Below are positions 46,911-54,767 of a stretch of DNA of 64,000 nt, piece by piece. The notes under the pieces are model-generated. The model ran no database searches and had not been told where the DNA came from. It was given only the letters and a program-made list of their open reading frames with translations. The stretch covers positions 104,017-168,016 of the forward strand of contig PNAM01000079.1 in the NCBI GenBank assembly GCA_003170275.1. The letters are read 5' to 3'. Position numbers and translations under genes: made by a program. Origin of the DNA: Myxococcales bacterium. Lineage in GTDB: Bacteria; Myxococcota_A; Polyangia; Palsa-1104. How positions within the stretch are numbered: position 1 is the stretch's first letter; every line of letters begins with the position of its first letter.

Positions 46911-47270
46911 CTACTTACCGGCGATGGCCGTTGAGATCTGGTCGACCGCCGCACCAGGATTGGCGACCTCGACGATGAGCTGATCGTAGCGTTCATCATG
47001 GAGATCGATCACCACGGTCTTCTCGGGATCATGGACGTCCCAGAAGATGCGCTTGCCGTTCTGGTAGAACGTCCCCGCCCGGATGACCCCGGGGATGGAA
47101 GTTCCCGGCGCCTTGATCCCCTTGTACCAGCCGCGTGCGATGCTGGTGTCGGCGTGCACGCCGCGAATGTGCTCGACGGGGATTTCCAGCCGCCCCTTGA
47201 ACGCCCACAATTTGTCCAGCCCCTTCACCTCCAGGTGGACCTTACCCTCACTCAGGGAAATCTCGACCAC
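46911..47270 (-). CDS. PH-like domain protein
   Basis: 119 residues from GTG 47270, with GGAGGTG just upstream. The chain is strand-rich, with LEIPVEHIRGVHADT, GTFYQNGKRIFWDVHDPEK and a final helix, typical of bacterial PH-like domains that are often near membranes. No further function can be assigned. Confidence 0.7.
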   Translation of the reverse strand: MVEISLSEGKVHLEVKGLDKLWAFKGRLEIPVEHIRGVHADTSIARGWYKGIKAPGTSIPGVIRAGTFYQNGKRIFWDVHDPEKTVVIDLHDERYDQLIVEVANPGAAVDQISTAIAGK

Positions 47271-47330
47271 GCGTCACCTCCAAATAGTGTTCGACCACGA
47301 CAAGTCTCTATACGGCGGAGACCGCCGCCG

Positions 47331-47798
47331 CTACAAGGCCAGCTTCATCCCAGCGTGACTCTCGACGAACCCGACTCGCCGGTAGAACCGCAGCGCGTCC
47401 GTCCGCTGCTTGTTCGATGTGAGCTGCAACCGGAAGCAGCCGCGACGGCGCGCCTCCGCGATCGCCCACTGCACCATCGCCTCGCCGAGGCGCCGACCGC
47501 GCAGCGGCGCAGCCACCCGCACGCCCTCCAACTGAGCGACGAGGCCGCCGCGGTTGGCGAGCTGGCGGATGAACGTGAGCTGGAACGTGCCGACGACCTC
47601 TGCATTGCTCTCGGCGACCATGAGCAGGTTGTTGGCGTCGATGTCGATCTCGGCGAGGGCGGTGAGATAGACGTCCGGCAGCGGCGGACCCGGGTCGTCG
47701 GGACGCGCCTTTCCTATCGCGTCGTCCCTGAGGAGCGCCACGAGGTGCGGCAAATCGGCGACGGTTGCGGGTCGAATGACGATCGCAGGTGGCGTCAT
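47331..47798 (-). CDS. GNAT-family N-acetyltransferase
   Basis: 155 residues from ATG 47798 (an upstream ATG at 47888 would add 30 unlikely residues). The acetyl-CoA-binding region is QLEGVRVAAPLRGRRLGEAM with the R/Q-x-x-G-x-G/A loop (RGRRLGEA), followed by LTSNKQRTDALRFYRRVGF. The acceptor is unknown. It reads in the same direction as the PH-like gene. Confidence 0.8.
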   Translation of the reverse strand: MTPPAIVIRPATVADLPHLVALLRDDAIGKARPDDPGPPLPDVYLTALAEIDIDANNLLMVAESNAEVVGTFQLTFIRQLANRGGLVAQLEGVRVAAPLRGRRLGEAMVQWAIAEARRRGCFRLQLTSNKQRTDALRFYRRVGFVESHAGMKLAL

Positions 47799-47986
47799 GG
47801 AGCGCAGCGACCGAGGTACGAGCAACTCGCGCTCCATTCCGCCCGTTGCCACGACCACGCAGTCCACCGTTTCTCTGTTTCCCATCATGTCGACGTGATC
47901 TTAACCATGGTTGGGAGAATAGTTGCTGCACGTGGGGCAGCTCGCCAGCTTGGCATCGGCCATGAACTCCAGAACTCCAGATCCCA

Positions 47987-48066
47987 CGCGACCGCGCGGC
48001 CGCCGTGCTGCAGCAGCTGCCGCGCTGGATCGAGGACTACAACGAGGTGCACCCGCACAAGGGGCT
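47987..48066 (+). mobile_element. IS3-family transposase remnant
   Basis: Only ~27 codons remain, encoding LPRWIEDYNEVHPHKGL, the conserved C-terminal end of the IS3 OrfB integrase (the typical form is WI-DYN--RPH--L). No inverted repeats or other part of the element is visible, so it is an isolated scrap. It indicates past transposition in this island. Confidence 0.75.
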
Positions 48067-48134
48067 CACAGTTTGGCCTACACGCGCGATCGAGCCGAAT
48101 GACGCCGCAAGGTCCTGCACCTTGAAAGAGGGCG

Positions 48135-49037
48135 TTACGGAGTGGGAACGACGGTGGAGATGACCAGGGTCTGCGTCGCGCCATGGTCGTCGCCCACCAG
48201 CTGCAACGTGTTGTGGCAGTCTTGCTGGGCGGTGAAGGTCGAGACCGTGCCGCTGTCGTAGTGCAGCTCCAGCGTCGAGCCGTTGGTGTAGAACGTCCCG
48301 TTCTCGAAGCGCGTGGCGATCTTGCAGAAGGGCGCCGTGCGCAGGCATGGCGGCGAGAACACCCACTGGAAGGTGCCCGAGTTGTTGTTGACGGTCCCGT
48401 TGCCGGTGAAGGTGTAGAAGTAGCTCTGCGTCTGGTTCATGAACGGCTGCTCGGCCAGCGTATCGCCGTCGATGGGCGTAGCGCTGAAGTCGCACGTGCA
48501 GGCGCCGTCGTGGGCGAGCGAGGCGCCGCCCTTCGCCGCGTAGCAGGTGTTGCTATAGGTGTTGCCATCGCAGCCGCACACCGGCTGGTAGGTCTGGATG
48601 CAGAAGAGGTTGATGCCGCGCCCGGTGCAGACGCCCTGGGCGCCGCACTGGCCCTCCTTCTTCGAGCAGTACTGGAGCGAGCCGCAGTCTGCGTTGCTCT
48701 TGCACACGACTTCGCAGGGGCCGTCGTGCGCCACCGAGACACCCGCCTTGTGGGCGAGGCACGCGCCGGCGTAGGTCTGACCGTCGCAGCCGCAGACGTC
48801 GGCGGCCAGGGCGCAGAAGAGGTTGATGCCGCGCGGCGTGCAGACGCCGGCGCTCTTGCAGCTGGCGCTGTTCTCGGTGTCACAGAAGCTGACCTTCGTG
48901 CAGTCGGCGTCCGAGTGGCACTTGACCTTCTTGAGCGAGTCGGCGGTCTCTCCAGTCGTGGAGTCGACCGATCCCTCGCACCCGGCGGCGAAGAGCGAAG
49001 CGATGAACAGCGACGAGAGGACGAGCGAGCGAGACAT
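48135..49037 (-). CDS. lipoprotein with two Kazal-type domains
   Basis: 300 residues from ATG 49037, with AAAGGAGCC upstream. The lipobox leader ends FAAGC. Two Kazal-like modules follow, each with a Cys-rich start and the signature VCGCDGQTYAGACLAHKAGV or VCGCDGNTYSNTCYAAKGGA. Kazal domains inhibit serine proteases. A beta-rich C-terminal domain (~190-300) is unassigned. It could guard against secreted proteases from self or competitors (inference). Confidence 0.8.
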   Translation of the reverse strand: MSRSLVLSSLFIASLFAAGCEGSVDSTTGETADSLKKVKCHSDADCTKVSFCDTENSASCKSAGVCTPRGINLFCALAADVCGCDGQTYAGACLAHKAGVSVAHDGPCEVVCKSNADCGSLQYCSKKEGQCGAQGVCTGRGINLFCIQTYQPVCGCDGNTYSNTCYAAKGGASLAHDGACTCDFSATPIDGDTLAEQPFMNQTQSYFYTFTGNGTVNNNSGTFQWVFSPPCLRTAPFCKIATRFENGTFYTNGSTLELHYDSGTVSTFTAQQDCHNTLQLVGDDHGATQTLVISTVVPTP

Positions 49038-49162
49038 GCGAGGCTCCTTTAGAGATGGCGCGATTGGCGCGACGCATCGCAAGACCCGTGCCGACCGTAA
49101 GTATGCGTTTCCCTTTCTAGCGGCGTTTACTGTCGCTGGCTACTGCGTGCGCCAGCGTCGTT

Positions 49163-49462
49163 TTATGCGTCAGTAGCGTTCGGCGATTTGGACGCTACTT
49201 CTTCAGGGATGGGTTTGGCTCGCGTCTTCACCACACTGAACAGATCCGGCCGTCGATCGCTGCGCGGTGTGACGCTGCCGGTCAGACGCGCGGTTTGCAA
49301 ATCCGCGAGGTCGAGATCGCAGACCAACACCGTCTGGACGTTGGCGTCGGCCTCCGCCCGAATGCAGTTGTGGGGAAAGGCGAAGTCGGCCGGTGTCAGC
49401 ACCGCCGAGCGCGCCATTACGAAGTGGAGCAAGGCGCAGATGAAGCGAGTGCCGTGGGACGC
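49163..49462 (-). pseudogene. C-terminal fragment of a carbon-nitrogen hydrolase
   Basis: About 100 codons, beginning after an in-frame stop (49463-49465). It carries MARSAVLTPADFAFPH and VLVCDLDLADLQTARLTGSV and SDRRPDLF, typical of the last part of nitrilase-family proteins, including those fused to a GNAT domain. The catalytic Glu, Lys and Cys regions are absent, so it is a remnant. Confidence 0.7.
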
Positions 49463-49540
49463 TTAACGCTCGCGCAGTAGTATCCCGGGCTGCTCGACGG
49501 CTTGATCACCGTCGAGTGGGACTGACGCGGCGCCCCCGAC

Positions 49541-49759
49541 CTACCGCTTCCCCGCGAGCACCCACGCCGGCACCGGGATCGAACCCATCGTCGCCATGGA
49601 ATCCGCGGCGTCGGGTGACTCGGCGCTGAGGTGCTTGGTGCAGCGCAAGCACTGCACATCGTCGGCTGTCGGCGCCGCGATCTCCCGGTCGGATCCAATG
49701 ACCGTCTCGGAGCGGACGAACTCACGATCGCAGCTCGGGCAGATGCGGAGGTAGGGCAT
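49541..49759 (-). CDS. small zinc-ribbon protein, tail type 2
   Basis: 72 residues. Two CxxC pairs (ICPSC at Cys7-10 and CLRC) make a zinc ribbon. The end, MATMGSIPVPAWVLAGKR, resembles the tail of the protein at 49889 (MIIIPLSVLANGQ): a small polar lead, then I-P, a hydrophobic run, V-L-A and a polar end. Function unknown; it looks like a family member. Confidence 0.55.
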   Translation of the reverse strand: MPYLRICPSCDREFVRSETVIGSDREIAAPTADDVQCLRCTKHLSAESPDAADSMATMGSIPVPAWVLAGKR

Positions 49760-49888
49760 GACCGTTCATCGGTCCGGCACACCAGAGACTTGAGGGCACA
49801 GCACCGGGAATCGAACGCTTCGGTTCCACGTCTCACTGCTCACGCCCGCGTTACCTCAACTCTCGTCTGCCATCGCCGATGAACAGGT

Positions 49889-50071
49889 ATGCACATCCAC
49901 ACCTGCCCCCGCTGCCGCCGCCAGTTCAACGCGCCAGTTCAGATCGACGGCATGCAGTGCCAGCCCTGCATCGAGAAGCGCCACCCGTTGTCGTGCGCGG
50001 CGTTCGAGGACTCGACGCCGACCAGGCCCATGATCATTATTCCCCTGTCGGTTCTCGCCAACGGCCAGTAG
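49889..50071 (+). CDS. small zinc-ribbon protein, tail type 1
   Basis: 60 residues. Cys pairs CPRC and CQPC form a zinc ribbon, followed by AFEDSTPTRPMIIIPLSVLA and NGQ. The same tail is encoded by the repeat at 42626. The zinc head and hydrophobic tail make a compact two-part protein. I do not recognise the family. Confidence 0.6.
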   Translation: MHIHTCPRCRRQFNAPVQIDGMQCQPCIEKRHPLSCAAFEDSTPTRPMIIIPLSVLANGQ

Positions 50072-50109
50072 GCGGTGGGACGCGCTTGCTGTCTTCGGCG
50101 CAGCGCTGC
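50003..50109 (+). repeat. copy B of the ~107-bp island repeat
   Basis: Counterpart of 42626-42732. Here it is the 3' end of the intact zinc-ribbon gene and ~38 bases beyond it. Confidence 0.7.
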
Positions 50110-50175
50110 TCACTTTCGGCGGCCTATCGGTGCTCGTCATCAGCCTGCTCTCGCACCTGTGACAGGATCAGACTG

Positions 50176-50412
50176 ATGTGCCCTGGCTGCCACCAAGCCG
50201 TAGGGCTGGACCTGACCGACACCGCCGGCCGAATGTGGCACGCGGACTGCGCGCGTGCTGCGCTCGCTAGTGTGAACCCCGAAGTCGTCGGCGGCTGCCC
50301 CGAGTGCCTCGGTCTGGTGATGGCGGGAGACGTCGCAGTCTATGATCTGAGCCACCGTCGGCGATGGCATCCTGACTGCGTGCCAAAGGCGCTGGGGAAG
50401 ATCGCGAATTGA
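50176..50412 (+). CDS. LIM-like double zinc-binding mini-protein
   Basis: 78 residues with two similar halves: CPGCHQAVGLDL then MWHADC, and CPECLGLVM then RWHPDC. Each has CxxC plus a His/Cys pair, the order of a treble-clef or LIM-type zinc finger. Probably a zinc-binding adaptor or nucleic-acid-binding protein. It shares orientation with the zinc-ribbon gene 104 bases upstream. Confidence 0.6.
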   Translation: MCPGCHQAVGLDLTDTAGRMWHADCARAALASVNPEVVGGCPECLGLVMAGDVAVYDLSHRRRWHPDCVPKALGKIAN

Positions 50413-50578
50413 TCGTCCGGGACGATCGAGTAACGCCCGATTATTGCGCTCTTCGAGCAGCTCCGATAGGCCGGGGAGCATGGAGCATGGCGTACGACGA
50501 CTCAGGCTCTATACCCAGCATCGCGCCGTGCGTCATCGGTGAGGGCCCCACGGCCGTCGATGGCGGCGCGGTCGGCGA

Positions 50579-50781
50579 TGGATCGACGCTGCCCAGTCCC
50601 TGAGACAGTCGCTTCCGGCCGTGCAAGAGCCCGGTAAGCACTACCAGCCGGTGGCCGGCAACTGGCTGTGGCACCAGGGCCAGATCCGCGACCGCACGGA
50701 CGGCTCCGAGCTGGTCCCGGCCAGCTATCGCGTCGGGGCAGCAAGGTCTACGGCCCGCCGATCTTCATCAAGGAGAAGTAG
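50579..50781 (+). pseudogene. C-terminal fragment of an unknown small protein, frameshifted
   Basis: The frame encoding RWIDAAQSLRQSLPAVQEPG, then HYQPVAGNWLWHQGQ and LVPASYRVG, stops making sense near 50737, and the next frame then encodes GSKVYGPPIFIKEK followed by TAG. One missing base in the GGGG run (50733-50740) joins them. The text looks like a conserved protein end but I cannot name it. The rest of 50413-50767 shows no other supported gene. Confidence 0.45.
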
Positions 50782-51142
50782 CGCCGACCAGCCGCTCGAT
50801 CTCCCGGACGAAGCGCCGAGTGTCGATCGGCTTGGTGATCACCGCGAGAAAGCCCGCGCCCAGCAGCCGCGCCTCGTCGCCCGCCAGCGCGTGCGCGGTC
50901 AGCGCCACCACCGGAACAGCCGCCAACCACCGCATCTCCCGCAACTCGCCGAGCAGCCCGACGCCGTCGGCGTCCGGGAGTGAGATGTCCATCAAGATCA
51001 CCGACGGACAGCTGCCTCCCGCGAGCAGGGTGCGCAGCGCCGCGCCGCTCGCCGCTACCTCGACCTCGTGGCCTTCGCTCGCGAGCAGGTCGCAGGCCAG
51101 CTCGCTGTTCATCGCGTTGTCCTCGACCAGCACCACACGCAT
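50768..51142 (-). CDS. single-domain response regulator
   Basis: 124 residues, receiver domain only. The acidic pocket is VEDN near the start, the phospho-acceptor Asp is in VILMDISLP, and Lys is in VITKPIDTRR. Its ATG overlaps the TGA of the kinase by one base (TGATG), so it is the last gene of the signalling operon. Having no output domain, it likely acts as a phosphorelay intermediate. Confidence 0.88.
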   Translation of the reverse strand: MRVVLVEDNAMNSELACDLLASEGHEVEVAASGAALRTLLAGGSCPSVILMDISLPDADGVGLLGELREMRWLAAVPVVALTAHALAGDEARLLGAGFLAVITKPIDTRRFVREIERLVGATSP

Positions 51143-53466
51143 CAGGCTCTCTTGCGCAACACGGCGGAGACCTCGGCGAGCAGATCGTGCACCGAGTGCT
51201 TGGCGATCACCTTCTCCACCGCGGCGTTGAGCCGCTCGCGATCCTCGGCGCTCAGCTCGTGCGCCGTCATGAGGATGATCGGTAGTCTGGCCGCGCGCGG
51301 ATCGTTGCGCAGCGCCGCCACCACTTCGATGCCCGACAGATCGGGTATCACCAGATCGAGCAGCAGCAGATCGCACGGTCCGGCGAGCGCCGCCGCCGCC
51401 CCGGCGCGCCCGCTCTCTTCGGTGCGCACCAGGAAGCCGTGCGGCTCCAGCACGGTGCGCACCAGCTCGAGCTGCTTCGGATCGTCGTCGACCGCCAGCA
51501 CGTGGATGCTGCGCTGCTTGACCTTGGTGGTGAATCCGCGGCGCGCAAGCGTGTCGAGCAGGGCCTGCCGCTCGATCGGTTTTACCAGGTGCTCGACCGC
51601 GCCGAGGCTGAACGCAAGGCGCCGATCGCTGGAGATGGTCACCATCACCACCGGGATCTTGGTGGTCTGCGGATCGCTCTGCAGCACGCGCAACACGTCC
51701 CAGCCGTCGACCGTGGGGAGAAAGACGTCGAGGATGATCACGTCGGGCTGCTGGCGGCGCGCCTCGGCGATCCCCTCCTCACCGCTGCCGCAGACGAGCG
51801 TGCGGTAGCCGCCCGACTGCAACGTCAGCGACAGCAACTCCTGCGCGGCGGTGTCGTCGTCGACGATCAGCACCAGTGGCGCGCCTGCCGCACCGCGTGC
51901 ACGCTGCTGCTCGACCGGCAGCTCGCGGACGTCGATCGGCAGCTCGACGATGAACCGCGAGCCCTCGCCCGGCGCGCTCTCGACGGTGATGGTGCCGTCC
52001 ATCGCTTCGATCAGCTGCTTGGTGAGCGCCAGGCCGAGCCCGGTGCCGCCGTGCTCGCGCGCGTTGGCCAGCTGGGTGAACGGCGTGAACAGGCGCGCCT
52101 GATCTTCGGGCGAGATGCCCGCGCCGGTATCGCTGACGGTGGTGCGGATGCGCAGGCCGTCGGCGCTGCGGCAGCAGGTCACCCCGACCCGGCCGCCCAG
52201 CGGCGCGAACTTGATCGCGTTGGAGAGCAGGTTGTAGAGCACCTGCTTGAAGCGCGCAGGATCGGCGTTGGCCGCCGGCAGCGCCACGCTCCCCGGCGGA
52301 TCGAGCGTGACCCGCACGTCGCGCGCCTCGGCGAGCGGCTGCAGCGTGGCCGCCGCCTCGGCCGCGAGCTGGCGTGGGGCGCACGGCTGGCGCATCACCT
52401 CGAGCCGTCCCGCCTCGATCTTCGACAGATCGAGCAGATCGTTGATCAGCCCCAGCAGGTGCCGCCCGCTCTGGTTCACGTTCTGCAGGTAGCGGGTCTG
52501 CTTTTCGGTGAGCGCGCCCGATTTTCCGTCGATGAGCACCTCGGAGAAGCCGATGATCGAATTGAGCGGCGTGCGCAGCTCGTGCGACATCATCGCCAGG
52601 AAATCGGTCTTGGCCCGGCTCGCGCTCGCCAGCTCGGCATACGCGCGCTCCAGATCTTCTTTGGCCTGCTGGCGCTCGGTGACGTCGTGCGCGGCGGCGT
52701 AAATGTGGCCCGTCCCGTCGGGCACCGCGGTCCACTGCAGCCGCCGGTAGGAGCCGTCCAGGCAGCGGTAGCGGTTCTCGAACTGGACGGTGGTCTCGCC
52801 CCCGGCCAACCGCTCGACCTCCACCAGCGTCGCCGCCTTGTCGTCCTCGTGCACGAAGTCGAGGAACTGCCGGGTGAGCAGCTCCTCCTCGGTGTAGCCG
52901 AGCTTGCTCCACGCCGGGTTGAGCCGCTTGAAGTAGCCGTCGGTGCCGGCGATGCACAGCATCTCGAGCGAGAGCGTGAAGAAGCGCCCGGGCTGCTCGA
53001 GGAGCCGCGCCAGCTCGCGCTGCTGCTCGTATAGCTTCTGTTTGGTGTTCAGGTACTCCTCGCCGATGATCACCATCACGCGATCGACGAACACCTGCAT
53101 GCCGCGCAGCGCGCGCGCGAGCCGCTCGTGATCGCCCGCGTAGGCGCGGATCAAGAGCGGGACCAGGTCGTTCTTGAACGCGCCCACCAGGTCGTACCAA
53201 CCGGCGAAGCTGATGCCCAGCTTGGCATAGACCACTCCCTGCACGCGCAACTCGGCCTCGTACGGCGCCCACGTGCCTTCCTCGATCGCCGCCCGCAGCC
53301 GCTCGCGCGAGTCGACGCTGTCCTTGGCCAACTGCTCGGGCGACATCGATCGCACGATCGGCCCGAACTCGAGGTGCGCCGTCGCCACTCGCATGGTGTC
53401 GGCCAGGATCTCGTCATAGTGGGCGTGGTAGACCGCCCAGAAGTCCGGCAGTCCGGGGTGGTTCAC
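51142..53466 (-). CDS. hybrid histidine kinase: sensor-PAS-HisKA-HATPase-REC-REC
   Basis: 774 residues. A ~150-residue N-terminal helical domain (FWAVYHAHYDEILADT) resembles globin-fold or RsbR-type sensor domains; I cannot decide. PAS spans ~160-265, HisKA has MMSHELRTP with His295, HATPase has NLLSNAIKFA and GGTGLGLALTKQL. Two receiver domains end the protein (~530-650 and ~665-770), each with Asp and Lys in place (DVFLPTVDG, DLVIPDLSG). No membrane segment, so it senses inside the cell. Confidence 0.9.
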   Translation of the reverse strand: MNHPGLPDFWAVYHAHYDEILADTMRVATAHLEFGPIVRSMSPEQLAKDSVDSRERLRAAIEEGTWAPYEAELRVQGVVYAKLGISFAGWYDLVGAFKNDLVPLLIRAYAGDHERLARALRGMQVFVDRVMVIIGEEYLNTKQKLYEQQRELARLLEQPGRFFTLSLEMLCIAGTDGYFKRLNPAWSKLGYTEEELLTRQFLDFVHEDDKAATLVEVERLAGGETTVQFENRYRCLDGSYRRLQWTAVPDGTGHIYAAAHDVTERQQAKEDLERAYAELASASRAKTDFLAMMSHELRTPLNSIIGFSEVLIDGKSGALTEKQTRYLQNVNQSGRHLLGLINDLLDLSKIEAGRLEVMRQPCAPRQLAAEAAATLQPLAEARDVRVTLDPPGSVALPAANADPARFKQVLYNLLSNAIKFAPLGGRVGVTCCRSADGLRIRTTVSDTGAGISPEDQARLFTPFTQLANAREHGGTGLGLALTKQLIEAMDGTITVESAPGEGSRFIVELPIDVRELPVEQQRARGAAGAPLVLIVDDDTAAQELLSLTLQSGGYRTLVCGSGEEGIAEARRQQPDVIILDVFLPTVDGWDVLRVLQSDPQTTKIPVVMVTISSDRRLAFSLGAVEHLVKPIERQALLDTLARRGFTTKVKQRSIHVLAVDDDPKQLELVRTVLEPHGFLVRTEESGRAGAAAALAGPCDLLLLDLVIPDLSGIEVVAALRNDPRAARLPIILMTAHELSAEDRERLNAAVEKVIAKHSVHDLLAEVSAVLRKRA

Positions 53467-54545
53467 GACGGCAGCTCGATCCCGAAGACGGTCGGCAGCG
53501 CGGGATCTTCCTCGACCCAGATCCGCCCGCCGTGCGCCTCGGCGGCCAGGCGGCAGAAGTAAAGGCCCAGCCCGATGTTCATGCGGCCCTGCGCCTCTCC
53601 CGATTGGCCGAACTTTTCGAAGATCTGGGCCCGTGCCGCCGGGGGAATGGGCGTGCCGGTGTTGCCCACCTTGAGGGTCACCGAGCGGGGCGCCGCGCTT
53701 CCCAGCACCACGATGCGCCCGCCCGGCGGGGTGTAGCGGATGGCGTTATCAAGCACGTTCTCGAACACGCGGATGATCAGTTCGACGTCGGCGTGCACGG
53801 TCAGGCCGTCGGGGATCGACTGGCTGACGGTGATCGCCCGCGCGCGCGTCAGGTGCGTGCGCTCGCCGATGATCGGCTCAACTAGGCCGGCCACCGGCGC
53901 ATGGGTGCGGCGCAGCGTGAGGTGGCCGGTCTCGAGCTGGGTCACCTCGAGCAGGTTGCCGATCAGCCGGATCGTCCGATCGGTGGCGATCATGGAGTCG
54001 ACCAGCGCTTCCTGCCTCGAGGTCTCGTCGTGCAGCTCGGTCATGGCGTAGTCGAGGTTGGCCTTGAGCGCCGACATCGGGTTCTTCAGATCGTGGACGA
54101 TCATGGCGGTCACCTCGTCGCGAAACTTGTGGAGCTGCGCCAGCTCGCGGTTGCGCTGCGCGAGCGCCTGGTCCTTGTGCCGCAGCGCCAGCAGGTTCTG
54201 CACGCGCACGAGCAGCTCGTTGCGCTCGAGCGGCTTGGTGAGGAACTCGTCCGCGCCCGCGCGCAGACCGCGCACGCGGGCCGGCTGATCGTTGAGGGCG
54301 GTGACCAGGATGACCGGCAGGAAATCGGTGCCGGCCTGCTGCTTGAGGTGGGGCACCGCGTCGAAGCCGCTCATGCCCGGCAGCATCACGTCGAGCAGGA
54401 TCAGGTCGGGGTGCGCCAGCCGCGCCAGCTCGACCGCGGCCTCGGCGCTGGCGGCATCGAGCACCTCGTGGCCGCTGCCCTCCAGGTAGGCATGGACCAG
54501 CTCGCGGTTGAGCGGCTCGTCGTCGACGATGAGGATCTTGGCCAT
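53463..54545 (-). CDS. response regulator-histidine kinase fusion
   Basis: 360 residues. Receiver domain 1-120 (Asp52 in LLDVMLPG, Lys in FLTKPLE), then a dimerisation helix with MIVHDLKNP (His151) and an HATPase (NVLDNAIRYTPPGG, MNIGLGLYFCRL). Soluble. It is the first gene of the operon and overlaps the next by 4 bases (ATGA). The order REC-kinase, hybrid kinase, REC suggests an internal phosphorelay whose final output lies elsewhere. Confidence 0.9.
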   Translation of the reverse strand: MAKILIVDDEPLNRELVHAYLEGSGHEVLDAASAEAAVELARLAHPDLILLDVMLPGMSGFDAVPHLKQQAGTDFLPVILVTALNDQPARVRGLRAGADEFLTKPLERNELLVRVQNLLALRHKDQALAQRNRELAQLHKFRDEVTAMIVHDLKNPMSALKANLDYAMTELHDETSRQEALVDSMIATDRTIRLIGNLLEVTQLETGHLTLRRTHAPVAGLVEPIIGERTHLTRARAITVSQSIPDGLTVHADVELIIRVFENVLDNAIRYTPPGGRIVVLGSAAPRSVTLKVGNTGTPIPPAARAQIFEKFGQSGEAQGRMNIGLGLYFCRLAAEAHGGRIWVEEDPALPTVFGIELPS

Positions 54546-54767
54546 CTAAGCTCATGGATGTTAGTCGCAAAACACCCACCGGAATATGCGGCAAAATGTC
54601 GCAGGCGTGCAGTGATTGCACGGGCAGGTCAGCCGGATCGCCCTCTCGGCCAGCCCTCACCCCCCCCCGTTTGCTTGGCGGCTTCCTGTCGGCCTCGTGC
54701 CATCTCCGCCAAGACCGGGCTGAGCAAGTCCCTGATTGGCAGGATGCGTACGGCCCTGAACCGCTGC

